64,000 nt of DNA from contig NZ_JAVDQG010000004.1 of NCBI RefSeq assembly GCF_031454155.1, positions 62,001 through 126,000 of the forward strand, in the 5' to 3' direction. The position numbers and the translations under genes are program-made. The notes below the pieces were generated by a model. It made no database searches and was not told the origin of the DNA. It saw nothing but the letters and a program-made list of their open reading frames with translations. Of this stretch, positions 50,206 through 59,114 are shown in pieces. This DNA is from Desmospora profundinema. GTDB taxonomy: Bacteria; Bacillota; Bacilli; Thermoactinomycetales; DSM-45169. Within the stretch, counting starts at the first letter, position 1. The number at the start of each line of letters is the position of its first letter.

Positions 50206-51570
50206 ATGCGCGTGGCAGTCGACAAATGGAAGCGGACTTGGGAAACGGAGCGGCTGTTTCGGGAAATGACCGCGGGCTTTCCGGATCGTTGGTTGTTGGA
50301 CAGTTGCGGTAAAGGGCGGTACACCGTGATGGCGTGGGATCCCTGGGAACGGATCGCTCTATGGGATGATCAGGGAGCGGATCCGCTGGATGCGTTGGAA
50401 TCGCTCTTGGTACGGCTGCCGCATGTGGATGCTCCTAACGGGGCGCCTCCCTTCCTGGCGGGGGTACTCGGTTGGCTGGGTTACGAGCTGGCTTGGCGTT
50501 GGCATGCCATTGGAAAGCCCAAGCGGAGGCACCACTCGTTGCCTGATGGGATGTGGATGGTCCCGCGCAAGGTAATGGTTATGGATGCAAAGTTAAGGGA
50601 AACCTGGGTCTGCGTGTTGGATGAGGCGGATCCGGAAGGGGAGCTGGCTCGGCTGTCGGAACGGCTCAACCGGCTGCCGGTGACAGGCGAGGAGGGAAAC
50701 CGTCCGGGAGAACTTCTGGCTCCACTGACACCGGTGATCAGCCGCGATCATTACCGGAAGCAAATGGCCCGGATCAAAGAGGCCATCGCCCGGGGAGATA
50801 TTTATCAGGCCAACTTCACGTACCGGGTGGAGGGGAAAGTGGCGGGAGAGCCGTGGGAATTGTACCGCTCCCTTCGCCGTGCCAACCCCGGTGTGTATGC
50901 GGCCTATATCGAAGGAGACGGCTATGCTTTGCTCTCTTCCTCCCCGGAACAGTTTGTCCGCTGGTCCGGATCCCATATCGAAACAAAGCCGATCAAGGGA
51001 ACTCGCCCCCGCGGTGTCACATCGGAGGCGGATGCCCGGGAGAAGGCGGCTCTTGCCGCCAGTGAAAAGGATCAGGCGGAACTGGTGATGATCGTCGATC
51101 TGGAACGGAATGATTTGGGGCAAGTATGTGATATCGGGTCGATCCGGGTGCCGCGCCTGTTTGATCTGGAGCCTCACCCTACGGTGTGGCATCAGGTAGC
51201 GGTGGTGGAAGGGCGGCTTAAGCCGCAGACCACTCCCGGTGCAATTTTTCGTGCCGTTTTCCCAGGAGGTTCCATCACCGGAGCCCCGAAATTGCGTTCC
51301 ATGCAAGTGATTCACCAGTTGGAAACCGGGCGCAGGGGCGTCTACACCGGCTCCATCGGTTATATCGACCCCAGGGGCTTTGGTGAATGGAATATCGCGA
51401 TCCGCACCATGACTTGGTCCGGCGGAGAAGAGGCGGATCTGTCCTATCATGTGGGCGGGGGGATCGTCTGGGATTCGGATCCCGATGCGGAGTATGAGGA
51501 GACCCTGGCCAAGGGACGCGGCATGAGCGAGGCCGTACGGCAATGGGCGGCGAAGAAGGTGAAAGCATGA
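50206..51570 (+). CDS. pabB: Aminodeoxychorismate synthase component I
   Basis: The 454-residue chorismate-utilising enzyme has the catalytic motif P-I-K-G-T-R-P-R-G near residue 263. The lysine marks aminodeoxychorismate synthase, where anthranilate synthase has alanine. D-L-E-R-N-D-L-G near 302 and G-G-S-I-T-G-A-P-K near 350 are also present. With a glutamine amidotransferase it makes 4-amino-4-deoxychorismate for folate. It overlaps pabC in an ATGA junction. No pabA lies nearby; a shared TrpG/PabA from elsewhere is likely. Confidence 0.94.
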   Translation: MRVAVDKWKRTWETERLFREMTAGFPDRWLLDSCGKGRYTVMAWDPWERIALWDDQGADPLDALESLLVRLPHVDAPNGAPPFLAGVLGWLGYELAWRWHAIGKPKRRHHSLPDGMWMVPRKVMVMDAKLRETWVCVLDEADPEGELARLSERLNRLPVTGEEGNRPGELLAPLTPVISRDHYRKQMARIKEAIARGDIYQANFTYRVEGKVAGEPWELYRSLRRANPGVYAAYIEGDGYALLSSSPEQFVRWSGSHIETKPIKGTRPRGVTSEADAREKAALAASEKDQAELVMIVDLERNDLGQVCDIGSIRVPRLFDLEPHPTVWHQVAVVEGRLKPQTTPGAIFRAVFPGGSITGAPKLRSMQVIHQLETGRRGVYTGSIGYIDPRGFGEWNIAIRTMTWSGGEEADLSYHVGGGIVWDSDPDAEYEETLAKGRGMSEAVRQWAAKKVKA

Positions 51571-52427
51571 AGTGGATTGTCAATGGACAAGTGGTGGAAG
51601 ACGATGGGGGTTTGTCACCGGCGGATCGGGGTTCCCTTCTCGGAGACGGTTTGTTTGAAACCTTTCGGGTGGAGCGAGGAGTTCCCTTGCTGTTGGAGAA
51701 GCATATGGATCGGCTGATGGAAGGGACGCGGATTCTGCGCTTTGCCCGGGTTCCCGCCCGCGAGGAGCTGGCAGCCGGAATTCGGCGGGCGATTGCGGTA
51801 AACGAGATCGACGGCGGGTACCTTCGTCTCACCTTGACCCGGGGAAGAGGGGGGCTGGCGCAGCCGCTGACGGAATTGACCGATCCCGCCTGGTGGGTGG
51901 AAGCACGGCCGCTTGCGCTGGATCCTCGGGTGAAAGAACGGGGCGTGACGGCTGTCATTGCGTCCACCCGCCTCTACCCCGATACGCCTTTGCGGCGGGT
52001 GAAGTCCCTCAGCTTTTTGGAGAATGTATTGGCCAAACAGGAAGCACGGGACCGGGGAGCGCAGGAAGCCCTGTTTCTCACGACGGACGGAGACGTGATG
52101 GAAGGGGCTTCCGCCAATCTGTTTCTGGTGAAAGAGGGGATTCTCTCCACCCCTTCTCTGGACCGGGGGCCCCTTCCCGGTGTGGTGCGGAGCTGGGTTT
52201 TGGAGACGGCGGTCCGTCTCGACCTCGCCGTGGAGGAGAGGCGGGTGAAGCGGGAGGAGTTGGACGAAGCCGATGAACTTTTTTTGACCAATTCCACTTG
52301 GGGGCCCTTTCCCTGTGTGGCCGTAAACGGCTCCCCGGTGGGGGACGGTTTGCCCGGTACCCACACCCGCCGCTGGATGGAACGGTGGGAAGCGGAAGTG
52401 GCGGCACAGATCGGCAGGGATCAGTGA
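51567..52427 (+). CDS. pabC: 4-amino-4-deoxychorismate lyase
   Basis: The 286-residue fold-type IV PLP enzyme begins W-I-V-N-G-Q, has D-R-G-S-L-L-G-D-G-L-F-E-T-F-R near residue 20, the PLP lysine in R-V-K-S-L-S-F-L-E-N near 147, the E-G-A-S-A-N near 180 and F-L-T-N-S-T near 242. It eliminates pyruvate from aminodeoxychorismate to yield 4-aminobenzoate. Branched-chain or D-amino acid transaminases are similar, but coupling to pabB decides the call. Confidence 0.94.
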   Translation: MKWIVNGQVVEDDGGLSPADRGSLLGDGLFETFRVERGVPLLLEKHMDRLMEGTRILRFARVPAREELAAGIRRAIAVNEIDGGYLRLTLTRGRGGLAQPLTELTDPAWWVEARPLALDPRVKERGVTAVIASTRLYPDTPLRRVKSLSFLENVLAKQEARDRGAQEALFLTTDGDVMEGASANLFLVKEGILSTPSLDRGPLPGVVRSWVLETAVRLDLAVEERRVKREELDEADELFLTNSTWGPFPCVAVNGSPVGDGLPGTHTRRWMERWEAEVAAQIGRDQ

Positions 52428-52484
52428 AGCTTCTCCAGTTCGGCCTATTAGGCAGGGTATAAAGAATCAGACGTTTTTAAGTTT

Positions 52485-52505
52485 AAGCCCGCAAGGGCTT
52501 TTTTT
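52485..52505 (+). terminator. Terminator of pabBC
   Basis: AAGCCC/GGGCTT with loop GCAA, followed by a T-run. Confidence 0.85.
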
Positions 52506-52719
52506 AACAGGATGTCTTCCTTCGGGAACGGGGTGACGGTTGACGGAACTGTAACGATCCTATCGATCGAATTGCCACTTGTATAAGGTAATAAAGGTTC
52601 ATAACAGATCGAGGACTCGGTGGTACCCTGGTAATCGCCAGGGTTTTTTCAATGATCCCACATCACGTGGATTTCAATGAAACGTCAACAGATTTTCACA
52701 GAAGCGATCAAAAGGTTCA
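52506..52719. other. Intergenic stretch between pabC and the copper operon
   Basis: No gene is supported. A TTGACG at about 52539 has no matching -10 at proper spacing. A second terminator lies at 52625-52649. GGTGGTACC at 52619-52627 recalls the T-box core, but no specifier stem or other T-box parts are present. Confidence 0.45.
52625..52649 (+). terminator. Second terminator before the copper operon
   Basis: ACCCTGG/CCAGGGT with a six-base loop and six T. It could end readthrough or a short transcript that begins in the gap. Confidence 0.82.
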
Positions 52720-52748
52720 TTGAACGGATATAGTGAAAAAGGTACACT
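52720..52748 (+). promoter_or_regulatory. SigA-type promoter of the copper operon
   Basis: TTGAAC (52720-52725), 17 bp, TACACT (52743-52748), 84 bp before the copCD start. Confidence 0.65.
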
Positions 52749-52832
52749 CGATATGAGTTTGTTTTCTGTTGTGATATTCAAACAAAATCCATCAAAAGCA
52801 TTTGTCTTTAGGAGGTGGCTGGGGGTCCGGCT

Positions 52833-54416
52833 ATGAAAAAAGGATTGGCACTTCTGATATGGACGATGGTACTGCTGTTTGCGGTGCCTCCTTCTATCTC
52901 TGCTCATGCGGCGCTTTTGGATACCAATCCCTCCGATGGGGAGGTGGTTGCGGCAGCGCCGGAGAAATTGGTGCTTACGTTTAGTGAGGTGCTGGAGCCG
53001 GATCGCGGCGAGGTACTGCTCTTTGATTGGAACGGGCATCAAATCAAACTGCCGCAAGGAGAATCCGGTGAACGGACTGCAACGATCACGCGGGAGCTGC
53101 CGATGTTGCGGGACGGTACCTACACGGTAGTGTGGAATGTGGTTTCCGCCGACGGTCACCCTGTGGAGGGGAGCTTTTCCTTTTCCGTGGGAGAGGAAAG
53201 TGATGAAACCGTTACCATCCCCACCGGTTCCGATTGGGCGCATATAGGGTTGATTCTCTCCCGGTTCGGCGTGGTGGGCCTGCTCCTTGTCGGAGCAGGG
53301 ATCTACTGGACTGCTTATTTTGCTGCCCGTAGGGGATTGCCGGATTTCGCTGGATTGCTGGGACGGGGACGGCTGTGGGGCGGGGGGGCCATCGTGGTGG
53401 GGATGATCCTCAGCATGGTGTGCTACTCCGCTGTCTTGCCGGGCCCTTCTCTGTTTGCATTGATATGGGAAGGTCGTTGGGATTTGGTGTTTCAATCTCC
53501 GGCAGTCGTCGTGTTGTTTATACAATTGGTTTTGTTGCTGCTGCTGGCGGTTCCCGATATGACCAATGGCTGGTATCTGGGAGTTTGGGCCGTTTTGGCT
53601 GCCTCTCCGGCTTTTGGCGGCCATATCTGGGGGATGGAAAGTTCCTGGACCGCTGCTGCCGTACGAGTGGGCCATCTATGGACTGTCGCATGGTGGGTGG
53701 GGGGGCTTAGCTACCTGTTGCTGGCTGGTTGGCATATCAAACGTCATCACCGCTCATGGGACTGGAGCACATTCCGTCCTTTTATGGGGCGGGTGGCCAT
53801 CGGGGCGGCCCTGCTTGCGATCATCAGCGGGCTGGTGATGGTCGTTCTGCAAACAGATGGAATCTTCGCTTTTACGGCGGGAACGCTCTGGTCTTATCTG
53901 CTATGGACTAAAATCGTGCTGACCTTATTGATGCTGTTTCTGGGTTGGGCTCTGTCCCGAAAGTGGTCCCAACGTCCCGCTGTTTTGCCGCGGCTGCCAG
54001 TCCGTTTGGAGTGGGTAGTGGGGGTGGGAATTCTCTTGGCGGGAGTCTGGATGAGCCAGTTACCGTATCCGTTGCCGGAACGTCCTCATGTACAGGAACT
54101 GCAATCGGAGGAAGCGGCGGTTCCGGCGGAATTGCATATTTCCAGGCTTCATATCGGTACACAAACCCTGACATTTTCGTGGGACACGGAAATGACCGGG
54201 GAACCGGAGCGGGTGGAGGTTCGTCTGTACATGCCGGAGCATGAGATGAAGTTGGATCCCATCGAGGCGGATCGGACGGAATCCGGCCGGTATCAGGCAG
54301 AGATCCCCTTGAACATGGTGGGCGTTTGGGAAGTGGAAGTACGGGCGACCTTGTCGCAAGGGGAGGAAATCCGCTGGATGGATCGGATATTTGTACCTGG
54401 AGGAGGAGTATCGTGA
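52833..54416 (+). CDS. ycnJ: CopC-CopD fusion copper transport protein (YcnJ family)
   Basis: The 527-residue protein has a signal peptide, then a CopC domain beginning at the mature A-H-A-A-L-L-D-T-N-P-S-D-G (copper His near 25) and ending near D-G-H-P-V-E-G-S-F-S-F. A CopD membrane domain with about eight spans follows, including H-I-G-L-I-L-S-R-F near 140 and V-G-H-L-W-T-V-A-W-W-V-G-G near 275. A YtkA-like extracytoplasmic beta domain (about 430-525) ends it. YcnJ of Bacillus is a copper importer. ATG at 52833; GTG at 52815 coincides with the ribosome site. Confidence 0.92.
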   Translation: MKKGLALLIWTMVLLFAVPPSISAHAALLDTNPSDGEVVAAAPEKLVLTFSEVLEPDRGEVLLFDWNGHQIKLPQGESGERTATITRELPMLRDGTYTVVWNVVSADGHPVEGSFSFSVGEESDETVTIPTGSDWAHIGLILSRFGVVGLLLVGAGIYWTAYFAARRGLPDFAGLLGRGRLWGGGAIVVGMILSMVCYSAVLPGPSLFALIWEGRWDLVFQSPAVVVLFIQLVLLLLLAVPDMTNGWYLGVWAVLAASPAFGGHIWGMESSWTAAAVRVGHLWTVAWWVGGLSYLLLAGWHIKRHHRSWDWSTFRPFMGRVAIGAALLAIISGLVMVVLQTDGIFAFTAGTLWSYLLWTKIVLTLLMLFLGWALSRKWSQRPAVLPRLPVRLEWVVGVGILLAGVWMSQLPYPLPERPHVQELQSEEAAVPAELHISRLHIGTQTLTFSWDTEMTGEPERVEVRLYMPEHEMKLDPIEADRTESGRYQAEIPLNMVGVWEVEVRATLSQGEEIRWMDRIFVPGGGVS

Positions 54417-55051
54417 AGCGTTTGATGTCTGTCAGTCTGTTGGCGTTGGCCCTGTTTTTTAGCGTTCCGGCGGTTACTTACGCCCATGTAACGGTGCAGC
54501 CGGGTGTCAGTACGACGGGTGCTTATGAAAAGTATACCGTTCGGGTGCCGGTGGAAAAAAAGGTCAACACCACCGAAGTGAAACTAAAGATCCCGAAGGA
54601 AGTCCGTGTGGTGTCGGTGATGCCGGTACCGGAATGGGACTATTCCTTGGATCGGAAGGATGGGCGAGTGGCTTCCATCACTTGGACCGCTGCCAAGGGC
54701 GGCATCGGGGAACATGAATTTATGGAATTCTCCTTCGTGGGAGCAAATCCCGATAAACCGGGTGAAGTGGCTTGGAAAGCGATCCAGACATACGAAGATG
54801 ACTCCGAGGTTCGCTGGGTCGGTGAACCGAGTGATAAGGAACCGGCTTCCATCACGGTGATCGAGCAGGGGGAAGGTCACAGCCATGGTCATGACGATCA
54901 AGAGGCAAAAAACGAGGAGACGGAAGAACAGCCCTCCGCTGTGGATGAAGAGGAGGAACCTACTGCAGCAACAGGTGAAAATGGGTGGCCCATGGGGCTG
55001 GCGGGTCTGGCTCTTCTTCTCTCCATGATCGCCTTGTTCCGTAAACGCTGA
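54413..55051 (+). CDS. ycnI: YcnI/DUF1775 copper-binding protein
   Basis: The 212-residue protein has a signal peptide ending T-Y-A, so the mature chain starts H-V-T-V-Q-P with the N-terminal copper-binding histidine of DUF1775. Motifs include Y-T-V-R-V-P near residue 43, V-P-E-W-D-Y-S near 78 and W-x-G-x near 152. A His-rich stretch (H-S-H-G-H-D-D) and an acidic stalk precede a C-terminal membrane anchor. It would hold Cu(II) outside the cell for YcnJ. GTG start overlaps the ycnJ stop. Confidence 0.92.
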   Translation: MKRLMSVSLLALALFFSVPAVTYAHVTVQPGVSTTGAYEKYTVRVPVEKKVNTTEVKLKIPKEVRVVSVMPVPEWDYSLDRKDGRVASITWTAAKGGIGEHEFMEFSFVGANPDKPGEVAWKAIQTYEDDSEVRWVGEPSDKEPASITVIEQGEGHSHGHDDQEAKNEETEEQPSAVDEEEEPTAATGENGWPMGLAGLALLLSMIALFRKR

Positions 55052-55076
55052 AAAACGCCAAAGGAGGGGGATATGG

Positions 55077-55670
55077 ATGTTGCCTCACGAACGGCAGGAG
55101 CGGATCCGACAATTGATCCGCCGACACGGTAATATGAAGATCAGTGAGCTGAGTAAAGAGCTGGACGTTTCGGAGATGACGGTTTACCGGGATATTCAAC
55201 CACTGGTGGAGGAAGGCTTGGTTCAGAAGGTCTACGGCGGAATCACGCTGGTTCAAGGGAATGCCGTCTCTTACGCTCCTTCTCAAAGCCATGGTTGTGT
55301 GTTGTGCAGCCGCCAGATCGACCTTCGCTTGGCCTATCGCCTGATTTTATCGGACAACCGGGTGGAGACGGCTTGTTGCAGTCACTGTGGACTGCTTCGC
55401 CATCAACAAGCGGAAGGACAGGTGGCCCAGGCGGTGTGTCAGGACTTTATCACCAACACCACCATCAGCGCACGGCTGGCTTGGTTTGTAATGGGAAGTG
55501 AAGTGGACGTTCGCTGTTGCAAACCCCAAGTTCTCAACTTTGAACGCTTGGAAGATGCGAAACGTTTTGTTCGGGGATTTGCAGAAGAGGTACTCTCCTT
55601 CGAAGAAGCGCTGAACCGGGTTCAACGGGAGATGGAGGGGCATTCCTGCTGTTCCACGGGACAGGAATAA
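55077..55670 (+). CDS. ycnK: Copper-responsive repressor, YcnK family (DeoR HTH plus NosL-like domain)
   Basis: The 197-residue protein has a DeoR-type HTH (residues 5-55: I-S-E-L-S-K-E-L-D-V-S-E-M-T-V-Y-R-D-I). The C-terminal domain has C-V-L-C, C-C-S-H-C-G and R-C-C motifs, the NosL-like copper-binding module of YcnK. In Bacillus YcnK represses ycnJ under copper excess. Here it is third in the operon it presumably controls. A His-Cys-Cys tail (G-H-S-C-C-S-T) adds possible metal ligands. Confidence 0.9.
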   Translation: MLPHERQERIRQLIRRHGNMKISELSKELDVSEMTVYRDIQPLVEEGLVQKVYGGITLVQGNAVSYAPSQSHGCVLCSRQIDLRLAYRLILSDNRVETACCSHCGLLRHQQAEGQVAQAVCQDFITNTTISARLAWFVMGSEVDVRCCKPQVLNFERLEDAKRFVRGFAEEVLSFEEALNRVQREMEGHSCCSTGQE

Positions 55671-55715
55671 TCGTGGAAGCACGTCCATAGATTGGAATGG
55701 AAAGGACTCGATAAG

Positions 55716-56165
55716 ATGAAGACCATGCGATGGAAAGGGCTGCGTCTTTTGTTTGTTGCCATCGGGGTGGTGGCGTTAACCGCCTGCGGCAGCTCCACGG
55801 ATGAGGATCACACCAACGGGCATAGCGATCATGGACAGCAACAAGGAGCTGAATCCGACGTGGAAGCAACCCTGAAGGTGGATGTGACGGTTGAGCCGGA
55901 ACCTGTGCAGGCGGGAGAAGAGACCGCTGTCCGAGCGGCCATCATCCAGAACGGGGAAGCAGTGGAAGACGCCCATGTCGTCCGCTTTGAAATCGGGCCG
56001 GAAGGTGCTTCCGAAGACGAGCGGGAAAAAGTGGAGACTGCATTGGTGGACGGTGTCTACCAAGGAATGTACACGTTTCCCGAAGCGGGTGATTATCAGG
56101 TGATGGTTCATGTCACGGCCCGGGGCAGTCACATGATGGATGCCGTAGAAGTGTCCGTACCGTAA
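55716..56165 (+). CDS. FixH/YtkA-like lipoprotein
   Basis: The 149-residue lipoprotein has lipobox L-T-A-C (Cys near 24), a His/Asp-rich stretch (D-H-T-N-G-H-S-D-H-G) that could bind metal, and a YtkA-like beta sandwich ending V-M-V-H-V-T-A-R-G-S-H-M-M. Such proteins often accompany Sco and cytochrome oxidase copper insertion. ATG at 55716 behind AAAGGA. It lies 45 bp after ycnK and 39 bp before the Sco gene. Confidence 0.82.
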   Translation: MKTMRWKGLRLLFVAIGVVALTACGSSTDEDHTNGHSDHGQQQGAESDVEATLKVDVTVEPEPVQAGEETAVRAAIIQNGEAVEDAHVVRFEIGPEGASEDEREKVETALVDGVYQGMYTFPEAGDYQVMVHVTARGSHMMDAVEVSVP

Positions 56166-56204
56166 CTTCAAGACGCCCTTTCCCCATTGAAAAGGGGGAT
56201 CTCG

Positions 56205-56861
56205 ATGCAAGGTGGACGGCAATGGAGTATTTGGGTGGCACTGGCTGTGGCAGTGATCGTGGTGGGAAGTTGGTGGTGGCTGGACGATTCCCCGCAACCG
56301 GTGACCCGAACGACGGATCCGGCCGGAATCAACAGTGAACCCATTCCGGAGTTCTCGTATACTAATCAGGATGGAGAAGAATTTGGATTTTCCGATCTGG
56401 AGGGGGAAATCTGGATTGCCAACCTCGTGTTCACCCGTTGTCCGGATGTTTGTTCCCCGATGACGGCCAACCTCTCCCGCGTTCAGGAACGCCTGAAAGA
56501 GGAGGGGATAGACGTGGAATTGGTGACATTCAGCGTGGACCCGGTTCATGACCGGCCGGAAGTATTGAAGCAGTTTGGGAGCAACCTGCGGGCTGACTTT
56601 TCCAACTGGAACTTCCTCACCCATGATGACCCGGAAGTGATGCATCGGTTCCTGCAATCGGCATTCCGAGCACCGATTAAGGCGTCTCCTGCCACTGACA
56701 CCGAACCGTTGACGATTGACCATTCCACCCGTTTTTACGTGATGGATCCCTCGGGGCGCATCATGATGACTCACGATGGCCTTCAACCGGACATGGATGC
56801 AATTGTACGCGATGTGGCGGCATTGGATGCAGCGGACGGATTCGTAGCAAAGAAGCGTTAA
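56205..56861 (+). CDS. Sco1/SenC/PrrC copper chaperone
   Basis: The 218-residue protein has an N-terminal membrane anchor (about 7-26), then a thioredoxin-fold Sco domain with F-T-R-C-P-D-V-C-S-P-M (CxxxC copper pair near 82-86), F-S-V-D-P-V-H-D near 115 and the ligand histidine in D-H-S-T-R-F-Y near 178. Sco delivers copper to the CuA centre of cytochrome c oxidase or protects it by thiol chemistry. ATG at 56205 behind AAAGGGGG; a TTG at 56187 is also in frame. Confidence 0.93.
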   Translation: MQGGRQWSIWVALAVAVIVVGSWWWLDDSPQPVTRTTDPAGINSEPIPEFSYTNQDGEEFGFSDLEGEIWIANLVFTRCPDVCSPMTANLSRVQERLKEEGIDVELVTFSVDPVHDRPEVLKQFGSNLRADFSNWNFLTHDDPEVMHRFLQSAFRAPIKASPATDTEPLTIDHSTRFYVMDPSGRIMMTHDGLQPDMDAIVRDVAALDAADGFVAKKR

Positions 56862-56877
56862 TAGGGTTGAAAATAAT

Positions 56878-56907
56878 GCCGTGTGCGAGTTGCACGGCGC
56901 TTTTTTT
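56878..56907 (+). terminator. Terminator of the copper operon
   Basis: GCCGTG/CACGGC hairpin followed by a seven-T run, about 17 bp after the Sco stop. Confidence 0.8.
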
Positions 56908-57169
56908 CGTTCTACATGTCCGGTTTGTCACCATTTTGCTCGTTTTCGGGAAGTTATTTAAATTTGTTCAATAATTTTGGATACCCCTATGCCTGGATTG
57001 TTATATACTGGTTTTGTAGAGGTTGATCCTTTACTTAGCTTAAGAGATGTTTCAATCCGAGATGGGTCGGATCTGTCGTTTTGACTTTGATACATAGAAT
57101 GAATCGGGTTTTGGAGTTGGAGGGGGCATTACTTTCGTTGAATTGATTAAAAGGAGGGGATCCGATTCT
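56908..57169. other. Leader region of the ABC operon
   Basis: A 262 bp AT-rich stretch. TATACT near 57005 is a possible -10, but I find no -35 at normal spacing, so promoter type is left open. No gene supported. Confidence 0.35.
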
Positions 57170-58429
57170 ATGATCCATCCGCATTATATCAAGCAAGAGC
57201 TTACGAACCGTTTTAAACGGACGCTGATTGCGGTTTTAAGTGTGGCAATCGGTGTGGCCTTGTTTGTCAGCTTACAATCGTACTCGGAAGGCTATCACCA
57301 AGCGTCCCGAGCTCCCCTGACCGAAATCGGAGCTGATATTGTCGCTCAGAGGGAAGGAAAGGTTCCGAAGGATTTTGTCGGCATTGTGTTTCCTCACTCC
57401 ACGGCCCCTCTTCGCAGTGAAGAGATTCAGTCCATTCAACGGATTCCCGGTGTTGAAAAAACGACCGAAGCACTCTTTTTCTGGTCTTTTGAAGGAGATC
57501 AACGCTTCCTGGTCACATTGGGAATCGATCCGGTTACCAACATCGGTCCGGCACGACTGAAAACAGCAGTCCGGGAAGGACGCTTTCTTCGTGAAGACGA
57601 CAAGAAACACGCCGTCGTCGATACCAGCTATGCCAGCCAGAATCAGCTGGATGTCGGTGACTCCATCCTAGTCAACCAAGAATCCTTTGAGGTTGTCGGG
57701 CTGGTGGATACCAGCCGTGTCGGCCAGGTGGCCAACGCCAATGTTTATATCCCCATCGAGGAAGCACAACAGATGACTCGGGAAGCTCCCAATGTGATTA
57801 ATCTCTATGAAGTGGAGCCTGACATCACCAACCTGTTGTTTGTAAAAGCCAACCCGCAAGACGCTCCGCAAGTCTCATCTGAAATCGATCAACTTTTGGG
57901 CAAGCATGCGTTGGTAACGACTCCCGACTCGTTTGAAGAGATTTTGGGAGCCACTTTTCAATTGGTCGACCGATTTGGCGTCCTGGTCGGTTTGGCCGGA
58001 TTGTTTATCGCTCTTGCCAGCTTGCTCCGGACGGTGTCATCAAACATTTGGGAACGAAGGCAGGAAATCGGGTTAATGCGATCCATTGGATGGAAACGCC
58101 GGGAGATTACCATTCAATTGTATACGGAAACGATGGTGCTTACCTGTTTGGGATGGATGGTTGGGATCTTTCTCGCCTGGGTTATTTCTTGGGGGCTGGG
58201 TACGCAAGAAGTGACGGTGCCCGTTCCATGGGAATTAAGCCCGACGCCTCATTTTTTAGGGGACGGAGCAGAGGAAATGGCGATCACGGTTCCGATGGAA
58301 GCAAATATAAGCCCGTCTATTACACTCTTGGCGCTGGTCCTATGCGTGGCAGGGGGAAGTATTGCCAGCTTGTTGTTAGCCCGTCGTATCTCCAATATTA
58401 AACCGGCGGAGGTGCTAAAAAGTGAGTGA
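57170..58429 (+). CDS. FtsX/MacB-type ABC transporter permease (first)
   Basis: The 419-residue protein has the FtsX layout: N-terminal span (about 18-38), a large MacB-like periplasmic domain (40-280) and three C-terminal spans (near 285, 335 and 390), with E-R-R-Q-E-I-G-L-M-R-S-I-G-W near 307 as the ATPase-coupling helix. Such permeases act as mechanotransmitters or export peptides and lipids. AAAGGAGG lies about ten bases before the ATG. It heads a four-gene operon. Confidence 0.92.
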   Translation: MIHPHYIKQELTNRFKRTLIAVLSVAIGVALFVSLQSYSEGYHQASRAPLTEIGADIVAQREGKVPKDFVGIVFPHSTAPLRSEEIQSIQRIPGVEKTTEALFFWSFEGDQRFLVTLGIDPVTNIGPARLKTAVREGRFLREDDKKHAVVDTSYASQNQLDVGDSILVNQESFEVVGLVDTSRVGQVANANVYIPIEEAQQMTREAPNVINLYEVEPDITNLLFVKANPQDAPQVSSEIDQLLGKHALVTTPDSFEEILGATFQLVDRFGVLVGLAGLFIALASLLRTVSSNIWERRQEIGLMRSIGWKRREITIQLYTETMVLTCLGWMVGIFLAWVISWGLGTQEVTVPVPWELSPTPHFLGDGAEEMAITVPMEANISPSITLLALVLCVAGGSIASLLLARRISNIKPAEVLKSE

Positions 58430-59114
58430 AATGTTGAAAGCGGAACAGCTGACAAAAACATACGGATCCGTCACTTCAGTGGATCAGGTGGACTTGACGA
58501 TAGAAAGAGGAGAATTTTTAGCGATTCTGGGCCGGTCGGGTTCGGGGAAAAGTACGCTGTTATCCCTTTTGGCGGGCTTGGAAAGTCCCGACCGAGGGGA
58601 GATTACCTTTTTCGATCAGTCGATCACTTCCTTGACAGAAGATGAGCTGGCTCTTTGGAGACGGGATAACATCGGACTCGTCTTCCAAAGTTTTAATCTG
58701 ATTCCCACCCTGTCAGCGTTGGAAAATGTGTGTTTTCCGCTGTATCCTGAAAAAAATATCTCCGTGGATCAGAGGCGGAAAAAGGCACAGACTTGCCTGG
58801 AACAAGTCGGGTTGTCTCACCGAAGTGATCACCGGCCCGGCCAGCTCAGCGGCGGGGAACAGCAACGGGTTGCGATTGCCCGCTCGTTGGTTAACGATGC
58901 TTCTATGATTCTGGCCGATGAACCGACGGGGAATTTGGACAGTAAAACCGGTGATGAGATCTTGCAGTTATTTCAGCGGCTTCAAAGAGAAAACAATGTG
59001 ACATTGGTAGTGGTTACGCACGATGAGGCTCATGTGGCAGCTGCTGCGGATCGTATCATTCGTATGGAGGATGGGAGGGTGATCGATGAATGGACGAACG
59101 CAAAGGCCAATTAG
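58422..59114 (+). CDS. ABC transporter ATP-binding protein (LolD/MacB type)
   Basis: The 230-residue ATPase shows Walker [10 protein letters not shown] near residue 40, Q-loop [11 protein letters not shown] near 88, signature L-S-G-G-E-Q-Q-R near 144, Walker [13 protein letters not shown] and the H-loop V-T-H-D-E. GTG at 58422 has GGAGGTG seven bases upstream and overlaps the permease stop by 8 bp. It would drive both FtsX-type permeases. Confidence 0.95.
   Translation: MSEMLKAEQLTKTYGSVTSVDQVDLTIERGEFLAILGRSGSGKSTLLSLLAGLESPDRGEITFFDQSITSLTEDELALWRRDNIGLVFQSFNLIPTLSALENVCFPLYPEKNISVDQRRKKAQTCLEQVGLSHRSDHRPGQLSGGEQQRVAIARSLVNDASMILADEPTGNLDSKTGDEILQLFQRLQRENNVTLVVVTHDEAHVAAAADRIIRMEDGRVIDEWTNAKAN

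Noticed and set aside
52619-52649. GGTGGTACC followed by a terminator, suggesting a T-box riboswitch
   Set aside because: The T-box core alone is present. There is no Stem I, specifier loop or AG bulge upstream, the usual GCG after the core is missing, and the downstream genes are copper genes.
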